This document shows positions 34,605 through 42,772 of a stretch of 64,000 nt of DNA, in pieces (the first letter of the stretch is position 1; the number at the start of each line of letters is the position of its first letter). This DNA is from Stutzerimonas stutzeri (GTDB lineage: Bacteria; Pseudomonadota; Gammaproteobacteria; Pseudomonadales; Pseudomonadaceae). The translations under genes and the position numbers were made by a program. The notes beneath the pieces are model-generated. The model searched no databases and was not told where the DNA came from. It saw only the letters and a list, made by a program, of their open reading frames with translations. Location: NCBI RefSeq assembly GCF_000935215.1, contig NZ_JXXD01000143.1, positions 36,837 to 100,836 on the forward strand, given 5' to 3'.

Positions 34605-34634
34605 CGTGATACTGTTTGCATATACAGTATCACG
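34605..34634 (-). promoter_or_regulatory. LexA (SOS) box within an 11-bp-arm palindrome
   Basis: On the minus strand the core at 34627-34612 reads CTGTATATGCAAACAG, matching the gammaproteobacterial LexA consensus CTGTATATATATACAG at 13 of 16 positions with both CTGT/ACAG half-sites intact. The arms extend outward to CGTGATACTGT and ACAGTATCACG, perfect over 11 bp. The site ends 13 nt before the radical SAM start codon, where repressor would block transcription. SOS induction of the operon is inferred. Confidence 0.85.
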
Positions 34635-34728
34635 GTTGCGTATGGCGGCAAGGCCCGTCTGGCGGGGCAGTTCAGGCGCATTATCGGATAAGCTGGACGT
34701 CACTCATCAATCGCACATCGAGGTTCGG

Positions 34729-35124
34729 ATGCAGCAGAACACCCATAGCACGCTGATCGGCTATCTCCTGTGGATATTCGGTTTTCTAGGCTCCCACCGC
34801 TTCTACTACGGCAAACCCATCACTGGCACCATCTGGTTCTTCACCCTCGGCCTGTTCTTCGTCGGCTGGATCATCGACCTGTTTCTGATTCCATCGATGG
34901 ATCGTGAAGCGGACATGCGCTTCCAGCCGGGGCCCATCGATTACACGGTCGGCTGGATACTGCTGACCTTCCTCGGTGTATTCGGCGTGCACCGCATGTA
35001 TCAGGGTAAGTGGATCACAGGAATCCTTTACCTGTTCACCGGTGGCTTGTTCTTTATCGGTGTGCTTTACGACTTCTGGACGCTGAACTCGCAGATATCC
35101 GAGCGCAATCTGGCGCGGAGCTGA
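34729..35124 (+). CDS. Membrane protein with two tandem TM2 domains
   Basis: This 131-residue protein is almost all membrane helices and consists of two TM2-type repeats. Repeat 1 has FGFLGSHRFYYGKPITGTIW followed by a FFVGWIIDLF helix. Repeat 2 has LGVFGVHRMYQGKWITGILY followed by FFIGVLYDFW. Each has the G-x-H-R-x-Y-x-G turn and the D near the end of the second helix. TM2 proteins have no fixed bacterial function. The start at 34729 follows a weak ribosome-binding site; upstream frame is antisense to the radical SAM gene. It is divergent from the SOS operon. Confidence 0.82.
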   Translation: MQQNTHSTLIGYLLWIFGFLGSHRFYYGKPITGTIWFFTLGLFFVGWIIDLFLIPSMDREADMRFQPGPIDYTVGWILLTFLGVFGVHRMYQGKWITGILYLFTGGLFFIGVLYDFWTLNSQISERNLARS

Positions 35125-35201
35125 ACGGGTAGGGCAGGAAACACTTTAGAAATCTGGCAGGCATGGACGGGTTGATGTCCAGCCTGCGCAGATCTTTCGC
35201 G

Positions 35202-36476
35202 TCAGCCTTCGAAGCTGATGTGGCCGTCGACGATGGTGTAACGCACCGCGCCCGGCAGGCAGTGGCCCATGAACGGGCAGTTGCGGCCTTTGGAATACCA
35301 GCGCTCGCCGACCAGCGTCGAGCTGTGTCGATCGAACAGCACCAGGTCCGCCGGCTGGCCAGCTTGCAGGGCGCTGGTCGGCAGGCGTAGTGCTGCAGCG
35401 GGACCGCTGGTCAGGCGCGCCAGCAGGGTCGGCAGGTCGAGCAAGCCGTCGTCCACCAATGTCAGCGCCAGTGGCAGCAGGATTTCGGCACTGCTGATGC
35501 CCGGTTCGGTTTCGCCGAACGGGGCCAGTTTGGCATCGGCCTCGTGTGGCTGGTGATGGCTGGAAATCGCCGAGATGACGCCGGCCTTGACTGCCTCACG
35601 CAGGCCATCGCGATCCGCTGCGCTGCGCAATGGTGGCTGCACGTGATACAGGCTGGAGAAACCGTGCAGCGCTTCATCGGTGAGGATCAGCTGATACATC
35701 GCCACGTCGGCCGTCACCGGCAGGCCGCGAGCCTGTGCCTGGGCGATCATCTCCGCGCCACGGGCGCTGGTCAGCTGGGCGAAATGCGCGCGCACGCCGG
35801 AGCGCTCGACCAGCAGTAGATTGCGTGCCAGTGCTACGGTCTCCGCGGTCTCCGGAATCCCCGACAGACCGAGGAAACTGGCGGCGGCGCCTTCGTGAGC
35901 AAGCCCGCCTTCGGCCAAGTCGCGGTCCTGGGAGTGGAAAATCACCGTCAGATCGAAGGTGGCCGCGTACTCCAGCGCACGGCGCAGGTTGCGATTGCTG
36001 GCAAATTCGGTAAGGCCGTTGCCGAACGCGACGCAGCCGGCTTCACGCAGCGCGACCAACTCGGAAAGCTGCTCACCGGCCAGGTTGCGCGTCAGCGCGC
36101 CGATGGGGAACACCTTGGCATGGCCCGACTCACGGGCGCGATCGAGGATCAGTTCGGTGACTGCCGCGGTATCCAGCACCGGTCGCGTTTGCGGCGGGCA
36201 GCACAGGCTGGTGATGCCGCCGGCCGCTGCCGCCAGGGTTTCGCTGGCAATGCTGCCTTTGCGGCTGTACCCGGGCTCGCGCAGGGCTACCGCAAGATCG
36301 ACCAGGCCGGGTGCGGCGGTCAGACCCTGTGCGTCGATTGTCTGTTGTGCTTCGAAGCCGGCTGGCGCCTGGCCGATGGCGGCGATCTTGTTGTGCTGCA
36401 GGTAGATATCGGCGATTTCGTTGCGCCCGCTGACGGGGTCGATCACGTGTGCGCCGAGGATTCGGGTTGCCACCAT
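35202..36476 (-). CDS. pyrX: Inactive dihydroorotase-like subunit PyrC' (pyrX)
   Basis: The 424-residue protein has the dihydroorotase fold but lacks the metal-binding HxH: where active enzymes read D-x-H-x-H-x-R-E-P-G, this one reads DLAVALREPGYSRKG near residue 61. Later metal-site and substrate-site residues are also degenerate. In pseudomonads such PyrC' chains assemble with PyrB as a structural partner of aspartate transcarbamoylase, so loss of the metal site is expected. Its ATG shares one base with the pyrB stop (TGATG), giving coupled synthesis. A real dihydroorotase must be encoded elsewhere. Confidence 0.9.
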   Translation of the reverse strand: MVATRILGAHVIDPVSGRNEIADIYLQHNKIAAIGQAPAGFEAQQTIDAQGLTAAPGLVDLAVALREPGYSRKGSIASETLAAAAGGITSLCCPPQTRPVLDTAAVTELILDRARESGHAKVFPIGALTRNLAGEQLSELVALREAGCVAFGNGLTEFASNRNLRRALEYAATFDLTVIFHSQDRDLAEGGLAHEGAAASFLGLSGIPETAETVALARNLLLVERSGVRAHFAQLTSARGAEMIAQAQARGLPVTADVAMYQLILTDEALHGFSSLYHVQPPLRSAADRDGLREAVKAGVISAISSHHQPHEADAKLAPFGETEPGISSAEILLPLALTLVDDGLLDLPTLLARLTSGPAAALRLPTSALQAGQPADLVLFDRHSSTLVGERWYSKGRNCPFMGHCLPGAVRYTIVDGHISFEG

Positions 36477-37492
36477 CACTGCTGCTCCTCGGATACGGAT
36501 TCAGAATCGATCTGGCGCTGCGCCGCCTGGCCGCTCATCGCCATGGACAGCACGGCCATGCGAATGGCGATGCCATAGGTGACCTGATTGAGGATCACCG
36601 ATTGCGGGCCGTCGGCTACCGCCGACTCGATCTCCACGCCGCGGTTGATCGGGCCCGGGTGCATGACGATGGCGTCGGGCTTGGCCAGTGCGAGACGCTG
36701 GGTGTTCAGGCCGTAGAGTTTGTAGAACTCCCCTTCGCTGGGCAGCAGGCCGCCCTGCATGCGCTCGCGCTGCAGGCGTAGCATGATCACCACGTCGACA
36801 TCGCGCAGTCCCTCGTTCATGTCGTTGAACACGTGCACACCGTATTGCTCGATGCCCTCGGGCAGCAGGGTCTTCGGCGCGATGACGCGGATGTCCGGGC
36901 AGCCCAGTGTCTTCAGGGCCAGCATGTTCGAGCGCGCCACCCGCGAATGCAGAATGTCGCCGACGATGGCGACCGAGAGGTTTTCGAAGCTGCCTTTGTG
37001 GCGGCGGATGGTGAGCATGTCGAGCATGCCCTGGGTCGGGTGCGCATGGCGCCCGTCGCCGCCATTGATCACCGCGACCTCCGGGCTGACGTGCTCGGCG
37101 ATGAAATGGGCGGCGCCGGAGTCGGCGTGGCGCACCACGAACATGTCCGCGGCCATGGCTTCCAGGTTGCGCAGCGTGTCGGTCAGGGTCTCGCCCTTGC
37201 TCGTGGAGGAGGTCGAGACGTTCAGCGTGATAACGTCTGCCGACAACCGCTGCGCCGCCAGTTCGAAGGTCGTGCGGGTGCGCGTGGAGTTCTCGAAGAA
37301 CACGTTGCAGACGGTTTTGCCGCGCAGCAGTGGAACCTTCTTCACCGCCCGTGCGCCGACTTCGAGGAATGAATCGGCAGTGTCCAGGATCTCGGTGAGC
37401 AACTCGCGCGGCAGGCCGTCGAGGGAGAGAAAATGGCGCAGCTGGCCTTGGTCGTTCAACTGTAGCGGGCGCTTGGCGTCGGTGGGCGTCAT
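36476..37492 (-). CDS. pyrB: Aspartate carbamoyltransferase catalytic chain PyrB
   Basis: The 338-residue enzyme joins carbamoyl phosphate and aspartate, the first committed step of pyrimidine synthesis. The carbamoyl-phosphate motif is [16 protein letters not shown] near residue 63, with [16 protein letters not shown] near residue 147 and [13 protein letters not shown] near the C-terminus. The N-terminal extension of about 15 residues is typical of pseudomonad PyrB, which forms a dodecamer with PyrC'. Located between pyrR and pyrC' in one transcript running from yqgE. Confidence 0.96.
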   Translation of the reverse strand: MTPTDAKRPLQLNDQGQLRHFLSLDGLPRELLTEILDTADSFLEVGARAVKKVPLLRGKTVCNVFFENSTRTRTTFELAAQRLSADVITLNVSTSSTSKGETLTDTLRNLEAMAADMFVVRHADSGAAHFIAEHVSPEVAVINGGDGRHAHPTQGMLDMLTIRRHKGSFENLSVAIVGDILHSRVARSNMLALKTLGCPDIRVIAPKTLLPEGIEQYGVHVFNDMNEGLRDVDVVIMLRLQRERMQGGLLPSEGEFYKLYGLNTQRLALAKPDAIVMHPGPINRGVEIESAVADGPQSVILNQVTYGIAIRMAVLSMAMSGQAAQRQIDSESVSEEQQ

Positions 37493-37539
37493 CGCAGGAT
37501 CTCGGTTGGCGGGGCTGTGGGGCGGACTTGCCGGCTCGC

Positions 37540-38052
37540 TCAGGAGCCGCTGGTTTCCATCTGTTGTTCGAGGGCCAATGGCTCCGGTCCGATCAGCTTG
37601 ATGCGCTGTTCGGGCGCCAGCGACAGCGTGGCGCCGACCACGTCAGGGCGAATCGGCAGCTCACGCGCGTTCAGGTCGAGCAGGCAGACCAGCGTTACGC
37701 TGGCAGGACGACCGTAGTCGAACAGTTCATTGAGCGCGGCGCGGATGGTGCGGCCGGTCATCAGCACGTCATCGATCAGCACCAGGTGCTGGCCTTCGAT
37801 CTCAAAAGGCAGCTCCGACGGCTGCACCTGCGGGTGCAGGCCCTTCTGGGTGAAATCGTCGCGATAGAAGGACACGTCGAGAATGCCGAGCGGTTCGTTC
37901 TGCGCGCGGGCTGCGAGCAGCGCCTGGGCCACCCAGACGCCGCCGGTACGGATACCGATGAAGCGCGGCTCCTGGATGTCGCGATCAATCAGGTGCTGCT
38001 TCAGTGTGGCGACCATCTCGGGCAGCAGCTGTTCGGGATTGGGCAGAATCAT
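37540..38052 (-). CDS. pyrR: PyrR bifunctional regulator / uracil phosphoribosyltransferase-like
   Basis: A 170-residue type I phosphoribosyltransferase fold. The PRPP loop is [22 protein letters not shown] near residues 89-110 and the N-terminal [16 protein letters not shown] contacts the ligand. PyrR in Bacillus binds pyr mRNA; in pseudomonads it has been linked to transcriptional control of pyrimidine genes. I see no Bacillus-type attenuator before pyrB. First pyrimidine gene of the cluster, 47 bp ahead of pyrB. Confidence 0.92.
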   Translation of the reverse strand: MILPNPEQLLPEMVATLKQHLIDRDIQEPRFIGIRTGGVWVAQALLAARAQNEPLGILDVSFYRDDFTQKGLHPQVQPSELPFEIEGQHLVLIDDVLMTGRTIRAALNELFDYGRPASVTLVCLLDLNARELPIRPDVVGATLSLAPEQRIKLIGPEPLALEQQMETSGS

Positions 38053-38073
38053 TGTGTCTCCTTACAGGTCTGA

Positions 38074-38502
38074 TCAGGCGGCAGGGTGATCGCTCAGCCA
38101 GCCTTCCAGTAATAGGGCTGCGGCCAGGGCATCCACCGGGCGATCGCGATAGCCGCCGTGCTGGCCCTGGCGCAGACGCTCGCCTTTGGCTTCGAACGTG
38201 GTCAGGCGTTCGTCGTGAGTGTGCACCGGCAGGTTGAAGCGACCGTTGAGTCGGCGGGCGAACTTTTCCGCCCGGGCACTCATGTCGCTGGGCGTGCCGT
38301 CCATGTTCAGCGGCAGGCCGACGACCAGCGCATCGGGCTGCCATTCGCGCATCAGCGCTTCGATCTGTTGCCAGTCCGGCACGCCGTTCTGCGCCTTGAG
38401 TACGCAGAGTTCACGTGCTTGCCCAGTAATGACCTGGCCGACAGCGACGCCGATCTGCTTGGTGCCGTAGTCGAAGCCGAGCAGCAGTCGCGGCGCACTC
38501 AT
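38074..38502 (-). CDS. ruvX: RuvX/YqgF Holliday junction resolvase-like nuclease
   Basis: A 142-residue RNase H-fold protein with LLGFDYGTKQIGVAVGQ at residues 6-22 (first catalytic Asp), VGLPLNMDGTPS near residue 61 and DERLTTFEA plus a C-terminal VDALAAALLLE segment with the final acidic residue. YqgF proteins process 16S pre-rRNA 5' ends and have been proposed as junction resolvases. Its start overlaps the yqgE stop by 4 bases, a strongly conserved pair. Confidence 0.93.
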   Translation of the reverse strand: MSAPRLLLGFDYGTKQIGVAVGQVITGQARELCVLKAQNGVPDWQQIEALMREWQPDALVVGLPLNMDGTPSDMSARAEKFARRLNGRFNLPVHTHDERLTTFEAKGERLRQGQHGGYRDRPVDALAAALLLEGWLSDHPAA

Positions 38503-39068
38503 GCGTGGCCGACCTGGGTGCTGAGCAGGCGCAGGTCGACGCCGAGTGATGCTGCCGCGGCGTTCAGGCGTTGGTCATAAGGTAGGTCGAACAGGATCTC
38601 GGTATCCGCGGGGCAGCTGAGCCAGGCATTATCGGCCAGTTCGGCTTCCAGCTGTCCCGCTTCCCAGCCGGCATAACCGAGGGCCACGAAGTGCCGGGCA
38701 GGCCCCTGGCCGTCCGCAATGGCGAACAGGACGTCCTGCGATGTGGACATGCCCAGCGGGCCGAGGGAGAGGGTGGCCTGGAATTGCTGGTCGGGCGAAT
38801 GCAGAACGAAGCCGCGATCGGTTTGCACTGGGCCGCCGGAGAATATCGGCAGGCTCTGGCAGAGTGGGGGGATCGGCTCGTCCGGGCGCAGCTGCTCCAG
38901 CACATCAGCCAGGCTCAGCCCGCTCGGGCGATTGACGATCAGGCCCATGGCGCCTTCTGCGCCGTGTTCGATCAGGTAGATCAGCGTCTGGGCAAAGTTC
39001 GGATCGGCCATCTGCGGCATGGCGATCAGGAAGTGATGCTTGAGGTAGCTGGGCGCGGTGCTTTTCAT
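38499..39068 (-). CDS. yqgE: YqgE/AlgH family protein
   Basis: The 189-residue DUF179 protein starts with YLKHHFLIAMPQMADPNF. It contains the family motifs LIEHGAEGAMGLIVNRPSG near residue 32, FSGGPVQTDRGFVLHS near residue 75 and ALGYAGWEAGQLEAELADNAWL near residue 128. In P. aeruginosa the homologue is named AlgH and was tied to alginate regulation; its molecular role is unknown. First gene of the yqgE-ruvX-pyrR-pyrB-pyrC' transcript; ATGA overlap with ruvX. Confidence 0.92.
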   Translation of the reverse strand: MKSTAPSYLKHHFLIAMPQMADPNFAQTLIYLIEHGAEGAMGLIVNRPSGLSLADVLEQLRPDEPIPPLCQSLPIFSGGPVQTDRGFVLHSPDQQFQATLSLGPLGMSTSQDVLFAIADGQGPARHFVALGYAGWEAGQLEAELADNAWLSCPADTEILFDLPYDQRLNAAAASLGVDLRLLSTQVGHA

Positions 39069-39134
39069 GCGCGTTAGCTTAAGCGTTGCACCGCGTTCCG
39101 GCTACAGGTGCGACGGTTCGCCAGGCTGCCGATT

Positions 39135-40028
39135 TCAGCGACTCGAAAGCCTGTCGCCGCGCTCGAAACGCCAGGTGCGGATGATCTCCACCTGGTCGAA
39201 CTTCTGCGCCAGTTCGCCGGTGAAGGGCGCAAAAGGCGCTGCCAGTCGCACGATGCGCAGCGCGGCATCGTCCAGCACTGGCTTGCCGGATGACTCGATC
39301 ACGCGCAGCTCCTGGATGGTGCCGTCGCGGTTGATGGTCACCAGCATGCGCAGGCTGCCGTAGATCTGCTGGCGGCGGGCCTCGTCGGGATAGTTGAGGT
39401 TGCCGATGCGCTCGACCTTCTTGCGCCATTCGTCGCGATACCAGGCACTGATGTCGCGCATGGTGGCGGCGCTGTTCTGTCGGCTGACCCTGGGGCGCTT
39501 GGCATAGCGCTCGACATCCTGCGCCAGCTCGGCTTCGAGGCTGGCGATCTCGGCGCTCAGTTGTGAGCTGTCGAATGCCGGCGCTGCTTGCGGCTCGGGC
39601 TGCGGTGGCGTCTGTTGCTTGACGTCGGCCTTTTCGCGCTGTGGGCTGCGAGTGGTGACGACGGTCTTCGCCGGTTCCGGCCGGGTGCTGCGAGGCGGTG
39701 CTGCCGGTTGGGTCACCTTGCGTACCTCGGTATCCTGGAACTGCGCTTGCTCGGTGGTTTTCGGCGTGGCCTTGTGCTCCAGCGTGCCGCTGCCCTGCTG
39801 ATTGTCTTGGGCGAGGAAGTCCGCTTCCTTGGGCTTCTCTTCGCTTTTGAAGGTCGACAGAGTGATTTCCAGCGTCTTGCTGATCTGCTTCGGCTCGGAG
39901 AGGGTAAAGCCAAGCCCGAGAATCAAGGCCAGATGCAATGCGGTAGCCAGAAAAAGCGTGAAGCCGAGCCTGTCCGCCGGGCGGACTCGGGTGGTTTCAG
40001 GCACGGGATGGCGGATAGCGGCGTTCAT
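39135..40028 (-). CDS. tonB3: TonB-family protein (TonB3 by context)
   Basis: The 297-residue protein has one N-terminal membrane anchor (GFTLFLATALHLALILGLGF, about residues 22-41). A long charged, Pro/Lys-rich periplasmic linker follows (about 60-170), then a C-terminal TonB domain with the NLNYPDEARRQQIYG motif near residue 207 and a final beta segment WRFERGDRLSSR. No exbB or exbD adjoins it. By position between yqgE and gshB, next to pilG, it corresponds to P. aeruginosa tonB3, which was reported to be needed for type IV pilus assembly and twitching. The pilus role here is inferred from that synteny. Confidence 0.86.
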   Translation of the reverse strand: MNAAIRHPVPETTRVRPADRLGFTLFLATALHLALILGLGFTLSEPKQISKTLEITLSTFKSEEKPKEADFLAQDNQQGSGTLEHKATPKTTEQAQFQDTEVRKVTQPAAPPRSTRPEPAKTVVTTRSPQREKADVKQQTPPQPEPQAAPAFDSSQLSAEIASLEAELAQDVERYAKRPRVSRQNSAATMRDISAWYRDEWRKKVERIGNLNYPDEARRQQIYGSLRMLVTINRDGTIQELRVIESSGKPVLDDAALRIVRLAAPFAPFTGELAQKFDQVEIIRTWRFERGDRLSSR

Positions 40029-40067
40029 CGCAGGTCGGGTCGGCTCGAAGTGCCGCGCAGTCTGCCG

Positions 40068-40104
40068 GCTTTGAGCTTGGAGTCGCAAGCTCCAAGCTCA
40101 AAGC
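40068..40104. repeat. Perfect 15-bp inverted repeat between gshB and tonB
   Basis: GCTTTGAGCTTGGAG (40068-40082) and CTCCAAGCTCAAAGC (40090-40104) are perfect inverted repeats with a 7-nt loop. The AGCTTGGAG/CTCCAAGCT composition resembles intergenic palindromes common in Pseudomonas. No T tract follows on the minus strand. It may stop or protect the gshB transcript. Confidence 0.5.
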
Positions 40105-40115
40105 TGTTAGCTGGT

Positions 40116-41066
40116 TCAACCTTGCAGCTTCGCCGCGATCGCGTCCATGAGCCGTTCGCCGATGCGGGTATCGAAAGCATTGTCGATTTCGCGGATGCAG
40201 GTCGGGCTGGTGATGTTGATTTCGGTGAGGTAGTCGCCGATCACATCCAGGCCGACAAACAGCAAGCCGCGCTTGCGTAGTTCCGGGCCGACGATCGCTG
40301 CAATCTCGCGGTCGCGATCCGACAGCGGCTGTGCCACGCCGCGACCACCCGCGGCCAGATTGCCGCGCGTCTCGCCAGCGGCGGGGATTCGCGCCAGGCA
40401 ATAGGGGATCGGCTCGCCATCGATCATCAGGATGCGCTTGTCGCCGTCCTTGATCGCGGGAATGTATCGCTGCGCCATGATTTGGCGGCTGCCATGCTCG
40501 GTCAGAACCTCGAGAATAACCGACAGATTCGGGTCGCCCTCGCGATGACGAAAGATCGATGCACCGCCCATCTCGTCGAGGGGTTTGAGAATGATGTCAC
40601 GGTGCTCGCGGGCGAACTCGCGGAGAATGTCCGAGCGCCGACTGACCAGTGTCGGCGGGGTGCATTGTGGAAACTGGGTGGCGAAGAACTTCTCGTTGCA
40701 GTCGCGCAGGCTCTGCGGTCGATTGACCACCAGCGTTCCGGCCTTTTCCGCCAGTTCCAGCAGATAGGTTGCGTAGACATACTCGCTGTTGAAAGGCGGG
40801 TCCTTGCGCATGAGGATCACGTCCAGATCAGTCAGGGCCGCATCGACCTCCCCATCCTTCTCGAACCAATGTTGTGGGTCGTTGAATACCCGCAGCGGGC
40901 ACATGCGCGCCCGGGCCTGATTGCCGAGCTGATATAGATCGCGCTGCTCCATGTAGAACAGTGTCCAGCCTCGCGCCTGGGCAGCCAGCAGCATGGCCAG
41001 CGAGCTGTCCTTCTTGAAGGCGATCTGCGCGATAGGGTCCATGATGATCCCGACGCGAACGGTCAT
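40116..41066 (-). CDS. gshB: Glutathione synthetase GshB
   Basis: A 316-residue ATP-grasp ligase that adds glycine to gamma-glutamylcysteine. The N-terminal RVGIIMDPIAQIAFKKDSSL is diagnostic, followed by LMRKDPPFNSEYVYATYLLE near residue 88, the ATP loop ILKPLDEMGGASIFR near residue 155 and the metal-site segment FVGLDVIGDYLTEINITSPT near residue 272. GC-rich hairpin GGCGGCG/CGCCGCC (41086-41102) lies just upstream of the start. Divergent from pilG across 236 bp. Confidence 0.96.
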   Translation of the reverse strand: MTVRVGIIMDPIAQIAFKKDSSLAMLLAAQARGWTLFYMEQRDLYQLGNQARARMCPLRVFNDPQHWFEKDGEVDAALTDLDVILMRKDPPFNSEYVYATYLLELAEKAGTLVVNRPQSLRDCNEKFFATQFPQCTPPTLVSRRSDILREFAREHRDIILKPLDEMGGASIFRHREGDPNLSVILEVLTEHGSRQIMAQRYIPAIKDGDKRILMIDGEPIPYCLARIPAAGETRGNLAAGGRGVAQPLSDRDREIAAIVGPELRKRGLLFVGLDVIGDYLTEINITSPTCIREIDNAFDTRIGERLMDAIAAKLQG

Positions 41067-41302
41067 GGGGTGTTCTCCGGCAATGGGCGGCGAAGCGCCG
41101 CCAGTGGCTCAAAATGTCGCTGCAGATTGGCTGTGGTTGTGCACTGGGTCAAGGAAAATCCGGATGCTTTTCCGGTTGATAGCGTGTGCATGAGGAGTGT
41201 GCTAAAAAGGTCCGGCGATTGGGTGCAGCCCATCGGTGGCAGGGCCTCCGGCGCACTGACATAACGATAAACTACGACTCACCGAGGCGATGGTAGGGCG
41301 AA

Positions 41303-41710
41303 ATGGAACAGCACTCCGAGGGCTTGAAGGTCATGGTGATCGACGATTCGAAAACGATTCGTCGCACTGCTGAAACCCTGCTGAAGAAAGTAGGTTGCGA
41401 TGTCATCACCGCTGTGGACGGTTTCGATGCGCTCGCCAAGATTGCGGATACTCATCCCCGCATCATCTTTGTCGATATTATGATGCCCAGGCTGGACGGT
41501 TATCAGACCTGTGCGTTGATCAAGAACAACAGTTCCTTCAAGTCGACGCCGGTGATCATGCTGTCTTCCAAAGATGGCCTGTTCGACAAGGCCAAAGGGC
41601 GTATTGTCGGATCCGATCAATACCTTACCAAGCCGTTCAGCAAAGAAGAGCTGCTCGGTGCGATCAAGGCGCATGTCCCTGATTTCGCACCGGTGGAGCA
41701 AGCATCCTGA
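41303..41710 (+). CDS. pilG: Twitching motility response regulator PilG
   Basis: The 135-residue single-domain CheY-like protein has acidic residues in VMVIDDSKTIRRTAE, phosphoacceptor Asp58 in IIFVDIMMPRLDG and the conserved lysine in LTKPFSKEELL. PilG receives phosphate from ChpA and promotes pilus extension and cAMP production in P. aeruginosa. First gene of the Pil-Chp operon, all genes on the same strand through chpC. The 236-bp upstream region should carry the operon promoter; I cannot fix the -35/-10 boxes. Confidence 0.96.
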   Translation: MEQHSEGLKVMVIDDSKTIRRTAETLLKKVGCDVITAVDGFDALAKIADTHPRIIFVDIMMPRLDGYQTCALIKNNSSFKSTPVIMLSSKDGLFDKAKGRIVGSDQYLTKPFSKEELLGAIKAHVPDFAPVEQAS

Positions 41711-41753
41711 AGTTCGGCATTGTTTGCCGCTGAAGCCTTCCTATGGAGAAATC

Positions 41754-42119
41754 ATGGCTCGCGTTCTGATTGTTGATGATTCGCCGACCGAAATGTACAA
41801 GCTCACCGCCATGCTTGAGAAGAATGGCCATGTGGTGCTTAAAGCAGAGAATGGCGCTGACGGCGTCGCTCTGGCTCGTCAGGAAAAGCCGGATGCCGTG
41901 TTGATGGATATTGTCATGCCCGGGCTGAATGGTTTTCAGGCTACGCGCCAACTGACCAAAGATTCTGAAACCAGTCACATTCCGGTGATCATCGTCACCA
42001 CCAAGGATCAGGAAACCGATAAGGTCTGGGGCAAACGCCAAGGCGCCAAGGATTACCTGACCAAGCCGGTGGACGAAGCCACATTGCTGAAGACCCTGAA
42101 TGCCGTTCTGGCGGGCTGA
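41754..42119 (+). CDS. pilH: Twitching motility response regulator PilH
   Basis: A 121-residue CheY-like receiver starting MARVLIVDDSPTEMYKL, with phosphoacceptor Asp52 in AVLMDIVMPGLNG and lysine in YLTKPVDEATLL. PilH opposes or balances PilG in control of retraction and cAMP. TGGAGAA precedes the ATG at 41754. It is 43 bp after pilG, the conserved order. Confidence 0.96.
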   Translation: MARVLIVDDSPTEMYKLTAMLEKNGHVVLKAENGADGVALARQEKPDAVLMDIVMPGLNGFQATRQLTKDSETSHIPVIIVTTKDQETDKVWGKRQGAKDYLTKPVDEATLLKTLNAVLAG

Positions 42120-42160
42120 CGCCGCGGTAGCCAACACTCGGACAAAGGGACGTGGCCAGC

Positions 42161-42697
42161 ATGCCTGACATGCAAACGCCGTTTCAGCAGTTGCTGGAGC
42201 TAGATAAACGTTGCCGCACGTACGCGGCAGGCCTGCCTTCTCAGCAGGAAGCCGTACAAACCTGGGGAGGGATCGGCTTTCGGATGGGGGGGCGCTTGTT
42301 CGTCGCTCCAATGGGGGAGGTTGGCGAAATCCTGCATGAGCCGCGCTATACGTTGCTTCCCGGCGTCAAGAGTTGGGTAAAGGGCGTGGCGAACGTGCGC
42401 GGCAGATTGTTGCCTGTGATGGACCTTTGTGGGTATTTCGGGCTTGAGCTTTCGGCACTGCGTAAGCAGCGCAGGGTGCTGGTGGTGGATCACCAGGAAG
42501 TGTTCGCCGGACTGACTGTCGATGAAGTCTTCGGCATGCAGCATTTCGCGGTGGAAACCTTCTCGGAGGAGTTGCCTCCGATCGAGGCATCAATTCAGCC
42601 ATTCATTCATGGTGTGTTCCAGCGCGAGCAGCCCTGGCTGGTCTTCAGCCCGCACGCGTTGGCTACGCATCAGGCGTTTCTGGACGTCGCGTTTTAG
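42161..42697 (+). CDS. pilI: CheW-like adaptor PilI
   Basis: The 178-residue CheW domain protein links PilJ to ChpA. It shows FRMGGRLFVAPMGEVGEIL near residue 42, the adaptor loop WVKGVANVRGRLLPVMDL near residue 73 and VDEVFGMQHF near residue 120. I choose the ATG at 42161 (MPDMQTPFQQLL, GGGA 10 nt upstream) over a GTG at 42152. Follows pilH by 41 bp. Confidence 0.94.
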   Translation: MPDMQTPFQQLLELDKRCRTYAAGLPSQQEAVQTWGGIGFRMGGRLFVAPMGEVGEILHEPRYTLLPGVKSWVKGVANVRGRLLPVMDLCGYFGLELSALRKQRRVLVVDHQEVFAGLTVDEVFGMQHFAVETFSEELPPIEASIQPFIHGVFQREQPWLVFSPHALATHQAFLDVAF

Positions 42698-42772
42698 TTG
42701 TAGGTGGGTCGACCAAGGTCGGCCTTTTGGTTCTTGGATGGAAACGACGGGGGTCCAGGCGGGGGCCGGATA

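Noticed and set aside
37493..37539. Bacillus-type PyrR attenuator before pyrB
   Set aside because: The 47-bp gap has no terminator/antiterminator pair or PyrR-binding loop that I can see.
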